A DNA stretch of 6,278 nt from Acidobacteriota bacterium (GCA_021799945.1 JAJYZK010000195.1:1-6278); one strand, 5' to 3'; shown: positions 1-5,853, counted from the first letter of the stretch. Notes: a model not told the origin generated them from the sequence alone. Translations and numbers: made by a program.

Positions 1-1229
1 ATACGGTCATTTTTCAGGACAGGAAATTCATTCTCCAGCTTGTGCCATGCGGCCTGCTGCGGGCCGACTGTAGCGCCGTCATCGGCAACGGAGTCGTGCT
101 CGACCCTCTGGCCTTTCTCAAGGAGGCGGGGAAACTCCGGGATCTTGGCGTCGAAGCCGAGGGCCGGCTGTTCGTCTCTAACCGCGCGCACGTCATTCTG
201 CCCTATCATCGGATGATCGAGCTGGCCTCCGAAAGCGCTCCGGGACGGCTGAAGATCGGAACCACCAGCCGCGGGATCGGTCCGACCTACGAGGACAAGA
301 TGCACCGTAGCGGTCTCCGGGTCGTCGACCTGCTGAACCGCGGCCTGCTCAAGACCCACATTGAAAACGCCTGCCGGGAGAAGAACGCAATCGCCCATGC
401 GCTTTTCGGCAGCGATCCTCTGGATCCGGTCCAGATGTTTGACGAATACGCCGAGGCCGCTGAACGGATCCGCCCGTTCGTCGCGGATACCGCGTCGTTG
501 CTGAACCTGGCCATCGGCCAGGGACAGAGCGTAATGTTCGAGGGGGCGCAGGGGACCCTTCTCGACATCGACCACGGCACCTACCCCTTCGTCACTTCGT
601 CGTCGGCCACCGCCGGCGGGGCGGTCACGGGCACAGGCGTGGGCCCGACCATGATCGGCGCGGTCGTGGGCGTCACCAAGGCCTACGTGACCCGCGTAGG
701 CGAAGGACCATTCCCCACAGAGGTCTTCGACGCAACCGGAGATCTGCTCCGGGCGCGGGGCCAGGAATACGGCGCGGTCACCGGACGCCCGCGGCGCTGC
801 GGCTGGATGGACCTACCGCTCTTGCGATATTCCAACCAGATCAACGGGACTGCCTGGCTGGTGGTTACCAAGCTCGACGTGCTCGATCCTCTGGACGAGA
901 TTCCGGTCTGCACCGGTTACCGGTTGGATGGCCGGCAATGCGAGACGATCCCGGCCGATTCCGGCGGCCTGGAGCGGGTGGAGCCGGTGTACGCCACCCT
1001 GAAGGGCTGGAATGCAAAGACCGAGGGGATCACCCGATTCGACGATCTACCGCCGCGCGCTCGCGAATACCTGAAGTTCATCGAGGAACAGTCGGGCGCG
1101 GCAATCGGCATGGTCTCCACGGGTCCGGATCGCGAGCAAACTATCGTGCTGCCCGGCTTTGAGCAAGCCCTGCAGCGGTTGCGCGCCCCTGGATCCGCCA
1201 TCCCGTCCCCTGCCGGCCGGTTTCCTTAA
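1..1229 (+). CDS. purA: Adenylosuccinate synthetase, 5'-truncated by the window edge
   Basis: This cytoplasmic enzyme joins IMP and aspartate using GTP, giving adenylosuccinate, the first committed step from IMP to AMP. The reading frame is open from base 3. Bases 1-2 (AT) fit the end of the His codon in the family's NAGHT motif, so about 42 N-terminal residues, including the GDEGKGK P-loop, lie outside. The GTG at 42 is internal: TVIFQDRKFILQLVPCG matches family sequence across it. Counting from that GTG, visible motifs are GTTSRGIGPTYEDK (73-86, IMP-binding Thr), SGLRVVDL (90-97), FEGAQGTLLDIDHGTYPF (166-183, with the family Gln), SSSATAGG (186-193), TGRPRRCGW (247-255, aspartate/IMP-loop arginines), TKLDVLD (276-282, guanine recognition) and STGPDREQT (359-367). 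All expected binding residues in the visible part are present, so the enzyme looks functional. The C-terminal tail after 370 is Pro/Ala-rich and probably not conserved. It ends at TAA 1227-1229; the next gene starts 91 bp later. Confidence 0.97.
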   Translation, partial: TVIFQDRKFILQLVPCGLLRADCSAVIGNGVVLDPLAFLKEAGKLRDLGVEAEGRLFVSNRAHVILPYHRMIELASESAPGRLKIGTTSRGIGPTYEDKMHRSGLRVVDLLNRGLLKTHIENACREKNAIAHALFGSDPLDPVQMFDEYAEAAERIRPFVADTASLLNLAIGQGQSVMFEGAQGTLLDIDHGTYPFVTSSSATAGGAVTGTGVGPTMIGAVVGVTKAYVTRVGEGPFPTEVFDATGDLLRARGQEYGAVTGRPRRCGWMDLPLLRYSNQINGTAWLVVTKLDVLDPLDEIPVCTGYRLDGRQCETIPADSGGLERVEPVYATLKGWNAKTEGITRFDDLPPRAREYLKFIEEQSGAAIGMVSTGPDREQTIVLPGFEQALQRLRAPGSAIPSPAGRFP

Positions 1230-1231
1230 CT

Positions 1232-1273
1232 GCCCTCCAGCCTTGGAGGCCCGCAAGTTCGGGCTGGAAGGGC
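1232..1273 (+). terminator. Weak stem-loop after purA, possible terminator
   Basis: GCCCTCCAGCC (1232-1242) can pair with GGCTGGAAGGGC (1262-1273) with one bulged base. An alternative inner hairpin is GCCCG-CAAGTT-CGGGC (1249-1264). The structure begins three bases after the purA stop codon, the usual place for a 3'-end signal. No T-run follows, so it is not a canonical intrinsic terminator and may only be a transcript-stabilising or Rho-associated hairpin. Confidence 0.25.
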
Positions 1274-1320
1274 TGGACCGGCGCGAGCAACGGTAATGGC
1301 GAAGGAATCTGAAGACCTCT

Positions 1321-1608
1321 ATGGTTAGCTTCATCGTACGCATGCAGTTCTCTCCCGAGGACCGGGAGAAGGTGGCGGAAATATTGCGCGAATTGGCGCT
1401 GGCCTCGCGTCAGGAGCCGGGGTGCGTGAGCTATATTCCCCACACGGCCGAAGACGATCCCAACACCGTGCTCATCTATGAGCAGTACCGGGACCGCGGG
1501 GCCTGCGATTTCCACCGCACGACGCCGCATTTCCAAAAGTTCGCGGTTGGAGGGCTCTATCAGATCATGCGCGCCCGCGAGGTACAGAACCTGACGGCCC
1601 TCGTCTAA
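1321..1608 (+). CDS. Antibiotic biosynthesis monooxygenase (ABM)-fold protein, putative quinol monooxygenase type
   Basis: A 95-residue single-domain protein with no signal peptide, so probably cytoplasmic. The pattern is that of the ABM dimeric ferredoxin-like fold (YgiN, LsrG and ActVA-Orf6 relatives): an N-terminal strand FIVRMQFSPED (4-14), a helix REKVAEILRELALASRQ (15-31), the family signature EPGCVSYIPHTAEDDP (32-47), a strand TVLIYEQYRD (49-58) and the helix motif HRTTPHFQKF (65-74). Members act as cofactor-independent oxygenases on quinols or polyketides, as isomerases, or in unknown roles. Residues alone do not fix the substrate, so the name is a fold assignment. The ATG at 1321 starts the domain at the expected place. 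GAAGGA lies about 14 bases upstream, a distant and weak ribosome site. The gene stands alone: 91 bp after purA and followed directly by a hairpin, so it may be carried on purA transcript or have its own promoter. Confidence 0.85.
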   Translation: MVSFIVRMQFSPEDREKVAEILRELALASRQEPGCVSYIPHTAEDDPNTVLIYEQYRDRGACDFHRTTPHFQKFAVGGLYQIMRAREVQNLTALV

Positions 1609-1637
1609 AGGGGGCTTTTCGTCCGTCAAGCGCCCCT
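1609..1637 (+). terminator. Strong hairpin directly after the ABM gene
   Basis: Starting one base after the TAA stop (1606-1608), AGGGG (1609-1613) plus GCTT (1614-1617) pairs with AAGC (1628-1631) and CCCCT (1633-1637). This gives nine base pairs with a single bulged G at 1632 and a 10-base loop. No T-tract follows, so intrinsic termination is not certain, but the position and stability suggest the end of the transcript or a 3'-protecting stem. Confidence 0.4.
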
Positions 1638-1774
1638 ATCAGCCGGACTGCGGATGGAACGGTGCGGGAATGCCCCTCGAATCCGGCCCCTGGCGGCGCA
1701 ACGGTGGGCGAAGCGCATCCGGACAGCGCCTTCCCTGCATTCAAGGGCGAAAACCGCAGCTCGGATGTTTCTCT

Positions 1775-1804
1775 TTGACTCAGAATTCGGGTGCGGAATA
1801 CCAT
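1775..1804 (+). promoter_or_regulatory. Possible sigma70-type promoter before the DUF4440 gene
   Basis: TTGACT (1775-1780) matches five of six bases of the -35 consensus. TACCAT (1799-1804) matches four of six of the -10 consensus at 18-base spacing. A start near 1811 would leave only a few bases of leader before the ATG at 1816. This is a local AT-richer patch in the 207-bp gap after the ABM gene, whose remainder (1638-1774) shows nothing I recognise. The assignment is weak because the -10 is poor and the leader would be very short. Confidence 0.25.
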
Positions 1805-1815
1805 CCACCTTGCCT

Positions 1816-2307
1816 ATGCGCGCGCCCTCCGAGCACCGTGTGCGGAATCCGGTAGTGGGGCGCTGCATCCTGATCCTGCTCGCTTGCTCCTGGCTTCCCG
1901 CTCCGGCTTTCGCCGTTTTCCCCCACCGCGAAGGAGTCCATAAGGAGATCGAGGCGCTTGAAATGGAATGGAGACAGGCGCAGATCTCCAACAATGTTTC
2001 TGAAATCGACCGGCTGCTGGCCGACGACTATCTCGGCATCAGCTCCAACGGCACGCTGGAGACCAAAGCCGACGCCCTCAGCGTGGAGCGATCCGGGGCC
2101 GTGCAGATTACGCAACTGGATTTAAGCGACATCAAGATTCGAATTTACGGCGATACGGCGGTGGTCACCTCCAAGGCGGATGTGGTGGGCAAGAGCGGAA
2201 ATCGCGATCTGAGCGGCCATTACCGCTACACTCGGGTTTACAACAATCGCTCCGGCGAGTGGAAGATTGTCAGCTTCGAGGCCAGCCGCATCCCGGACCG
2301 GCGCTAG
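1816..2307 (+). CDS. Exported DUF4440 / NTF2-like (SnoaL-fold) protein
   Basis: A 163-residue protein with a Sec signal peptide: basic start MRAPSEHRVR, hydrophobic core CILILLACSWLPAP (17-30), and AFA cleavage site at 31-33. The mature part is one NTF2-like domain of the DUF4440 kind: helix VHKEIEALEMEWRQAQISNN (41-60), the typical LLADDYLGISSNG (67-79, usually D-[DE]-[FY]-x-x-[IV]-x-x-x-G), a central strand IYGDTAVVTSKADVVG (110-125), and the paired C-terminal strands HYRYTRVYNN (135-144) and GEWKIVSFEASRIP (147-160). These cone-shaped domains bind small ligands or act as accessory domains; many are catalytically undefined, and I infer only a periplasmic location. The frame is open back to 1654, but that stretch has no domain, and the ATG at 1816 places the signal peptide correctly. 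GTG at 1840 is a possible later start. No Shine-Dalgarno site is visible. The gene converges on folP. Confidence 0.85.
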   Translation: MRAPSEHRVRNPVVGRCILILLACSWLPAPAFAVFPHREGVHKEIEALEMEWRQAQISNNVSEIDRLLADDYLGISSNGTLETKADALSVERSGAVQITQLDLSDIKIRIYGDTAVVTSKADVVGKSGNRDLSGHYRYTRVYNNRSGEWKIVSFEASRIPDRR

Positions 2308-2317
2308 AAGTTTTGTC

Positions 2318-2350
2318 AAAAAAAACGCGCCGAAGCTCCGAGCGAGGCGC
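2318..2350 (-). terminator. Rho-independent terminator on the minus strand
   Basis: Read on the minus strand, GCGCC (2350-2346) pairs with GGCGC (2331-2327). An inner GCT/AGC pair lies inside the loop, and after one G there is an uninterrupted run of eight T (2325-2318). This is the classic stem plus U-tract. It would stop leftward transcripts, most simply folP, although it is about 262 bases beyond the folP stop, which implies a long 3' untranslated region. It cannot act on the DUF4440 gene, because on the plus strand the run is A and precedes the stem. Confidence 0.65.
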
Positions 2351-2465
2351 AACAGGATGTGCGCCTGTCAATCGAGCTACGCAAGGAGTTGGATCTTGTT
2401 TCGGCCAAAAATCTGTTTTTCAACAAGCTCCTAGGGCGAATCGGAAATTCGTTGCAGAACAACCG

Positions 2466-2521
2466 CAGATCCTTCGACTCCGTTTGGCCCAACAGCCGGC
2501 CAAACTCCGCTCAGGATGACA
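2466..2521. repeat. Imperfect palindrome, dispersed REP-like element
   Basis: The perfect inner stem is GTTTGGCC (2482-2489) with GGCCAAAC (2498-2505) around an 8-base loop. The outer arms ATCCT (2469-2473) and AGGAT (2513-2517) also pair, with a poorly paired middle. The arms, CCTTCGACTC on the left and GCTCAGGATGAC on the right, match a pattern I recall as an abundant intergenic palindrome in Acidobacteriota and some other soil bacteria. Only one copy lies in this window, so its repetitive nature is inferred. It sits between convergent genes, a common place for such elements. Confidence 0.55.
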
Positions 2522-2611
2522 GTTCCTTTGTTCTGCGAACTTCTGACTCAGGACACTAGCGAACGTCCGAACCAAAGCCCGAACTGTCGACCTCATCGGG
2601 CGGAGCCGCGG

Positions 2612-3577
2612 TCACGGCGACGGATGGCGGCCTTTTTGTCCCTCCGGCCTTCTCCAGCCGCCGCATTCGCCGTTCCCGTGCGCCTCCACCCCTGCGAGGA
2701 CGGCATCCGCGATGGCGGCGGCCTCCAACGTGGGTCGAATGTCATGGGCCCTCACGATCGATGCGCCGGCCAGAATCGCGGCGGTCGCCGCAGAGATTGA
2801 CGCTGCGCCGCGATCCGCGGCGGCCAGGTCTTTCCCCGCGCTCAGCGGAGCCAGCGCCCGCCCCAAAAAAGACTTGCGCGAGAGCCCCGCGAGAAGCGGC
2901 CGCTCCAAAACCTGAAGCTTCTCCAGGCCGGCGAGGAGAATAAAATTACGATCCATTCGCTTGCCGAAACCAAAGCCGGGGTCGAGCACGACTCCATCCC
3001 GGGGAAGGCCGGCCGCACCGGCCGCCTGCATCCGTTCCCGCATTTCGGCGGTGATCAGGGGAAGAACTGCGCCGGGATCCAGCTCGGGCTGCGTCTTCCA
3101 CTCCCACGGCCTGCCCCGGGCGTGGGTAAGCACAACCCCGCAAGCCGCCTGCGAGCAGACTGCGGCGATGCCCGGATCCCACAGGAAACCGCTGACGTCG
3201 TTCACGATTTCGGCGCCCGCCCGCAAAGCGGCCTGCGCCGTCTCCCTTTTGTAGGTGTCGATGGAGAGAATTGCGTCCGGGCGGCAGCGCAGGATTCCCT
3301 CGATCACCGGAACCACGCGATCGATTTCCTCTGCAGCCGAAACCGAAGCTTCCGCTCCGGGCCGCGTCGATTCTCCCCCCACATCCACGATCGCCGCTCC
3401 CGCATCGAGCATGGATAGCGCTGCTTCCACGGCGGCATCGCGATCCGGAAAACGGCCCACGTCGGAAAACGAGTCCGGGGTGACATTCAGAATTCCCATG
3501 ATCAGGGTGCGCGGGCCCAGGAGCAGACTTCGGGTGCGGAGCTTCCATTCGCAATGCGGTCGGCGCGCAAAGGGCAT
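2612..3577 (-). CDS. folP: Dihydropteroate synthase
   Basis: This cytoplasmic folate-pathway enzyme condenses 6-hydroxymethyl-7,8-dihydropterin diphosphate with p-aminobenzoate to make dihydropteroate; it is the sulfonamide target. The 321 residues hold a full TIM barrel: MGILNVTPDSFSD (27-39, loop 1), DVGGESTRPGA (65-75, loop 2), SIDTYK (105-110), AEIVNDVSGF (122-131), VVLTHARGRP (148-157), DPGFGFGK (199-206, pterin-binding Lys), GLSRKSFLG (231-239) and VRAHD (275-279, phosphate-site Arg and His). The Thr and Pro of ESTRPGA are the usual residues, so nothing suggests built-in sulfonamide resistance. THARGRPWEWKTQ replaces the enterobacterial MHMQGNP region, a variant I associate with Acidobacteriota. 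The ATG at 3577 is preferred because CEWKLRTRSLLLGPRTL before loop 1 is normal for the family. The last ~20 residues (Gly/Arg/Pro-rich) look unconserved. The gene is divergent from dacB and convergent with the DUF4440 gene. Confidence 0.97.
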   Translation of the reverse strand: MPFARRPHCEWKLRTRSLLLGPRTLIMGILNVTPDSFSDVGRFPDRDAAVEAALSMLDAGAAIVDVGGESTRPGAEASVSAAEEIDRVVPVIEGILRCRPDAILSIDTYKRETAQAALRAGAEIVNDVSGFLWDPGIAAVCSQAACGVVLTHARGRPWEWKTQPELDPGAVLPLITAEMRERMQAAGAAGLPRDGVVLDPGFGFGKRMDRNFILLAGLEKLQVLERPLLAGLSRKSFLGRALAPLSAGKDLAAADRGAASISAATAAILAGASIVRAHDIRPTLEAAAIADAVLAGVEAHGNGECGGWRRPEGQKGRHPSP

Positions 3578-3591
3578 CGACGCTTATTTTA
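3578..3591 (-). promoter_or_regulatory. Possible -10 element just upstream of folP
   Basis: On the minus strand TAAAAT (plus-strand ATTTTA, 3586-3591) matches five of six bases of the sigma70 -10 box. Transcription would begin about two bases before the folP ATG (3577-3575), giving a leaderless or nearly leaderless mRNA. This fits the absence of a Shine-Dalgarno site there. No good -35 hexamer is found at 16-18 bases, so confidence is low. The element lies in the 111-bp spacer shared with divergent dacB. Confidence 0.25.
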
Positions 3592-3688
3592 CGGATCGCT
3601 CCCGGCGGCTGGGCCTCCTGCGTGGGTGGCCCGGGTTAGCGGCCTGGGTGGAAGCGAAAGGCGAAGCTGCGTTAAACTCCGCCCAGAC

Positions 3689-5329
3689 ATGCGAATGCCT
3701 CCCTTCCGGGCAGCCAGAAGATTGCCGGCCACGCTGATTCCGATAGCCGGCCTGTTCGTCATGCTTCTGGCTTCCGCCTCCGCCTTTGGATATCGGAGCG
3801 GGTCGGCGCATCGTTCCCTTCACCCGGCTGCCGGCGCGGCCCGCGCCGCATCGCTGCACAAGGCGATCGCAGCCCTGCTCTCCAGACCGGAGGTCTCGCA
3901 GGCGCACTGGGGAATCTCCGTCGCCGGCGTCGACGGAACCTCGATCTACACCCGGAACGACGCCAGGTTCTTTACCCCGGCCTCCAACGCCAAGCTGATG
4001 ACGACCGCGGCCGCCTTTGCATTACTGCCCAAAGGACTTACTTTCACCACCCGCGCGGTGACCACGGGCCGGCTGGACCGCTCGGGCGTGCTGCATGGCG
4101 ATATCGCCATACTCGGCTCCGGCGATCCCGACATGTCCGACGTGACGCTTCCTTACGGTTCGGGGGCCAGAAGCTCCGGATCGCCGCTGGCCGCGCTGGA
4201 GGAAATGGCGGACCAGATTGCCGCCCGCGGCGTTCACTCCGTGCAGGGCGATATTGTCGGAGACGACACCTGGTTCGTCTTCGAGCCTTATCCGACAGGG
4301 TGGGCCTGGGACGATCTTCAGTGGGACTACGGAGCCCCGGTCTCCGCCTTGAGCGTGAACGACAATGTTGTTTTCCTGAATGCCCTGCCCGGCCCTCGAG
4401 TCGGCGCCCGGGCGGAGGCCGCATGGTTCCCGGCAACCGCCTATTACGAGGTGGAAAACGAGCTCGCGACGGGGCCGCCGGCCTCCGAGCCGGCGCCCGG
4501 AATCGACCGTCGGCCCGGCTCGCGGATGGTGCGAATCTACGGTCAGATTCCGGCCAGCCAGGGGGGGCTGCACGCCGGGCTGGCGATTGAGGATCCGGCG
4601 GAGTATGCGGCGCAGTCCCTGAAGGAGATGCTGCTGGCGCGCGGAGTCAACGTTGCGGGTCAGGCCCGCGCCCGCCATCGCTTCTCGTCGGATACAGGAT
4701 CCTATCTTCAGGAACAGGAGCAGCCGCTGGCCCTTCACGCCGTGAATATGGGAACCGTAGAGCCGCCGGCCGGAGGCGCCGCGGTCCTCGCCACCCATGT
4801 TTCTCCTCCCCTCGACGAGGATCTGACGCTGACCAACAAAGTCAGCCAGAATCTGCACGCCGAACTTGCGCTGCGGACGCTGGGAAAATTGGAAGGCTCC
4901 GACGGGTCTCTGGTGGAAGGCTCCAGGGTGGTGCGCCAGTTTCTCGTGGACGCAGGCGTGCGGCCGGGCGACTTTCTTCTCTTCGACGGCTGCGGATTGT
5001 CGCGGCAGGATCTGGTTACGCCCCGGGCGCTCGTTTCTCTGCTGGCGTATGCGGCAAACCAGAGCTGGGGACGGCAATTCCGGGAGTCTCTGCCGGTTGG
5101 AGGGGTAGACGGCACGCTGGCGGGGCGCTTCAAATCCGCTTCACTGCGCGGCAGAGTCTTCGCCAAGACCGGCACCATGGGCGAATCGAACGATCTCAGC
5201 GGTTACCTGATCGCCGCCAGCGGACGCACCATCGTCTTCTCCATCCTGTGCAATAATCGGCTGGCGTCCAGCGTGGCGGAGCGTAGAACCATGGACAAGA
5301 TCGTCGCCGCGATTGCGGAGTTCGACTGA
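3689..5329 (+). CDS. dacB: D-alanyl-D-alanine carboxypeptidase / endopeptidase, PBP4 family (peptidase S13)
   Basis: A periplasmic penicillin-binding protein that trims terminal D-Ala from, and can cut cross-links in, peptidoglycan. From ATG 3689 it has 546 residues: signal peptide with basic FRAARR (6-11), core LPATLIPIAGLFVMLLAS, and cleavage after ASA near residue 32. The three active-site motifs are in order: SxxK as SNAK (99-102, Ser nucleophile and Lys), SxN as SQN (386-388, inside TNKVSQNLHAELAL) and KTG (493-495, in GRVFAKTGTM). The long gap between motifs 1 and 2 is the PBP4-type insertion domain, and LGSGDPDMSD (143-152) is a further family mark. FDGCGLSRQDLVTP (432-445) carries Cys where the family usually has Ser. 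ATG 3695 is an equally possible start; upstream extension to 3554 would overlap folP and hide the signal peptide. No clear ribosome site is seen. It stands alone, 111 bp from divergent folP. Confidence 0.95.
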   Translation: MRMPPFRAARRLPATLIPIAGLFVMLLASASAFGYRSGSAHRSLHPAAGAARAASLHKAIAALLSRPEVSQAHWGISVAGVDGTSIYTRNDARFFTPASNAKLMTTAAAFALLPKGLTFTTRAVTTGRLDRSGVLHGDIAILGSGDPDMSDVTLPYGSGARSSGSPLAALEEMADQIAARGVHSVQGDIVGDDTWFVFEPYPTGWAWDDLQWDYGAPVSALSVNDNVVFLNALPGPRVGARAEAAWFPATAYYEVENELATGPPASEPAPGIDRRPGSRMVRIYGQIPASQGGLHAGLAIEDPAEYAAQSLKEMLLARGVNVAGQARARHRFSSDTGSYLQEQEQPLALHAVNMGTVEPPAGGAAVLATHVSPPLDEDLTLTNKVSQNLHAELALRTLGKLEGSDGSLVEGSRVVRQFLVDAGVRPGDFLLFDGCGLSRQDLVTPRALVSLLAYAANQSWGRQFRESLPVGGVDGTLAGRFKSASLRGRVFAKTGTMGESNDLSGYLIAASGRTIVFSILCNNRLASSVAERRTMDKIVAAIAEFD

Positions 5330-5472
5330 CGGCCGGCGGGGGCGTTCGCCTGACTGATCGATCCTGCCTGTCCGCCTGAGCCGGGAGGGTCTGCCGGCGC
5401 TCCCTGGATCATCCCGAGGATCATCCTGACCCGGTTCCTGGAGACCGAAGAGCGGAGACAATAGCGGAGACA
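5330..5472. other. Intergenic spacer between dacB and the cytochrome gene
   Basis: The 143-bp spacer contains a small GGCG-TT-CGCC inverted repeat (5341-5350) soon after the dacB stop, too short to call a terminator. It also contains two separate tandem duplications with a 12-base period. I found no convincing -35/-10 pair. The open minus-strand frames crossing it are shadows of the flanking genes. Confidence 0.5.
5406..5429 (+). repeat. Tandem 12-bp repeat (GGATCATCCNGA x2)
   Basis: GGATCATCCCGA (5406-5417) is followed at once by GGATCATCCTGA (5418-5429), eleven of twelve bases identical. It lies upstream of the cytochrome gene. It could be a slipped-strand duplication or a pair of binding sites on the same helix face approximately; nothing in the sequence decides. 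Confidence 0.6.
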
Positions 5473-5474
5473 AT
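5451..5474 (+). repeat. Perfect tandem 12-bp repeat over the cytochrome gene start
   Basis: AGCGGAGACAAT occurs twice without a gap, at 5451-5462 and 5463-5474; the second copy runs into the ATG at 5473. Each copy carries GGAG. The one at 5466-5469 is only three bases from the ATG and the one at 5454-5457 is fifteen bases away, so neither has ideal ribosome-binding spacing. The duplication therefore probably changed the translation start region. Confidence 0.75.
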
Positions 5475-5835
5475 GAAGCCTGCAACCAGCCCTCTGGGGG
5501 CCTCGATTCTGCTGGCCGGGCTCACCTTCGCCTGCGGCTGCCAACGGCTGCCGCCCTCCAAGCCGGTCAGCCAGCTTACGGCGCAGGAGCTGGCCGGGCG
5601 GCAGGTCTTTCTCCGCCTCTGCGCGAAGTGCCACTACCCCACTTCGACCAGGGGCTTGTACGGCCCGGGCCTGGAAGGCGTCTTTCGCAGACCCTACCTG
5701 CACAACGGAGCGCCGGCGAACGACGAGCGGGTGACCGCGGAGATCTGGAATGGCCATGGCATGATGCCGGCCTTCGGGAATCAGCTTGACGACCGCCAGT
5801 TGACGGATTTGCTGGCATATCTGCACACCTTATGA
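5473..5835 (+). CDS. Monoheme class I cytochrome c, probable lipoprotein
   Basis: A 120-residue exported electron carrier. The leader MKPATSPLGASILLAGLTFACGC has a hydrophobic core with Cys at 21 and 23. The lipobox is imperfect (TFAC, or ACGC), but an outer-leaflet lipid anchor is the best reading, since no SPI site is evident. The mature domain has one heme site, CAKCH (50-54), with His54 as proximal ligand. GMMPAFG (96-102) provides the distal Met, most likely Met98, and the C-terminal helix LDDRQLTDLLAYLHTL (105-120) packs against the N-terminal helix LTAQELAGRQVFLRL (35-49). YGPGLEGVF (63-71) is the usual Gly-Pro-x-Leu turn. Heme attachment would occur in the periplasm. The partner is unknown. 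The downstream membrane protein starts 18 bases after the stop, so the two are probably co-transcribed. The first in-frame ATG is overlapped by a 12-bp tandem repeat. Confidence 0.9.
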   Translation: MKPATSPLGASILLAGLTFACGCQRLPPSKPVSQLTAQELAGRQVFLRLCAKCHYPTSTRGLYGPGLEGVFRRPYLHNGAPANDERVTAEIWNGHGMMPAFGNQLDDRQLTDLLAYLHTL

Positions 5836-5853
5836 GCGACCGGGTTGAATGAC

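Larger units (their letters stand above)
2308..2611. other. 304-bp non-coding stretch between convergent genes
   Basis: This region separates the 3' ends of the DUF4440 gene and folP. It holds a minus-strand terminator (2318-2350), an AT-richer segment (2351-2465) and a palindrome (2466-2521). A 66-codon frame from GTG 2359 to 2559 has a protein-like beginning (KELDLVSAKN at residues 9-18, FFNKLLG at 20-26) but runs through the palindrome and lacks a ribosome site, so I do not call a gene. GTTTTTCAACAAGCTCCTAG at 2415-2434 resembles, from memory, sequence often seen at the ends of insertion elements. A small hairpin, CGAAT-CGGAA-ATTCG, sits at 2437-2451. I see no RNA gene here. Confidence 0.6.

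Noticed and set aside
42..44. GTG at 42 as the purA start codon
   Set aside because: The frame is open to base 3 and its translation (TVIFQDRKFILQL) continues the family's conserved sequence, so the true start lies outside the window.
1654..1815. 54-residue N-terminal extension of the DUF4440 protein
   Set aside because: It has no recognisable domain and would bury the signal peptide that begins at ATG 1816.
2359..2559. 66-codon plus-strand frame as a gene
   Set aside because: It starts with GTG without a ribosome site, runs through the palindrome and has no family likeness; kept only as a finding.
2308..2611. tRNA or other structured RNA gene
   Set aside because: No T-loop signature or cloverleaf pairing is found; the visible hairpins are explained by a terminator and a palindrome.
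3554..3688. Upstream extension of DacB to ATG 3554
   Set aside because: It would overlap the folP start region and place 45 unconserved residues before a clear signal peptide.
3255..3737. 160-codon plus-strand frame opposite folP
   Set aside because: It is antisense to conserved folP codons, rich in Ser/Arg/Pro as expected from a GC-rich shadow frame, and has no domain.
4022..5077. 351-codon minus-strand frame inside dacB
   Set aside because: Long but a shadow: dacB motifs SNAK, SQN and KTG are intact on the plus strand, and the minus translation shows no family features.
5406..5474. CRISPR-like array
   Set aside because: Only two units of each repeat, without spacers, and 12 bases is far too short for CRISPR repeats.
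5203..5826. 207-codon minus-strand frame across the dacB end and the cytochrome gene
   Set aside because: It is antisense to the CAKCH cytochrome and the DacB C-terminus; composition typical of a shadow frame.
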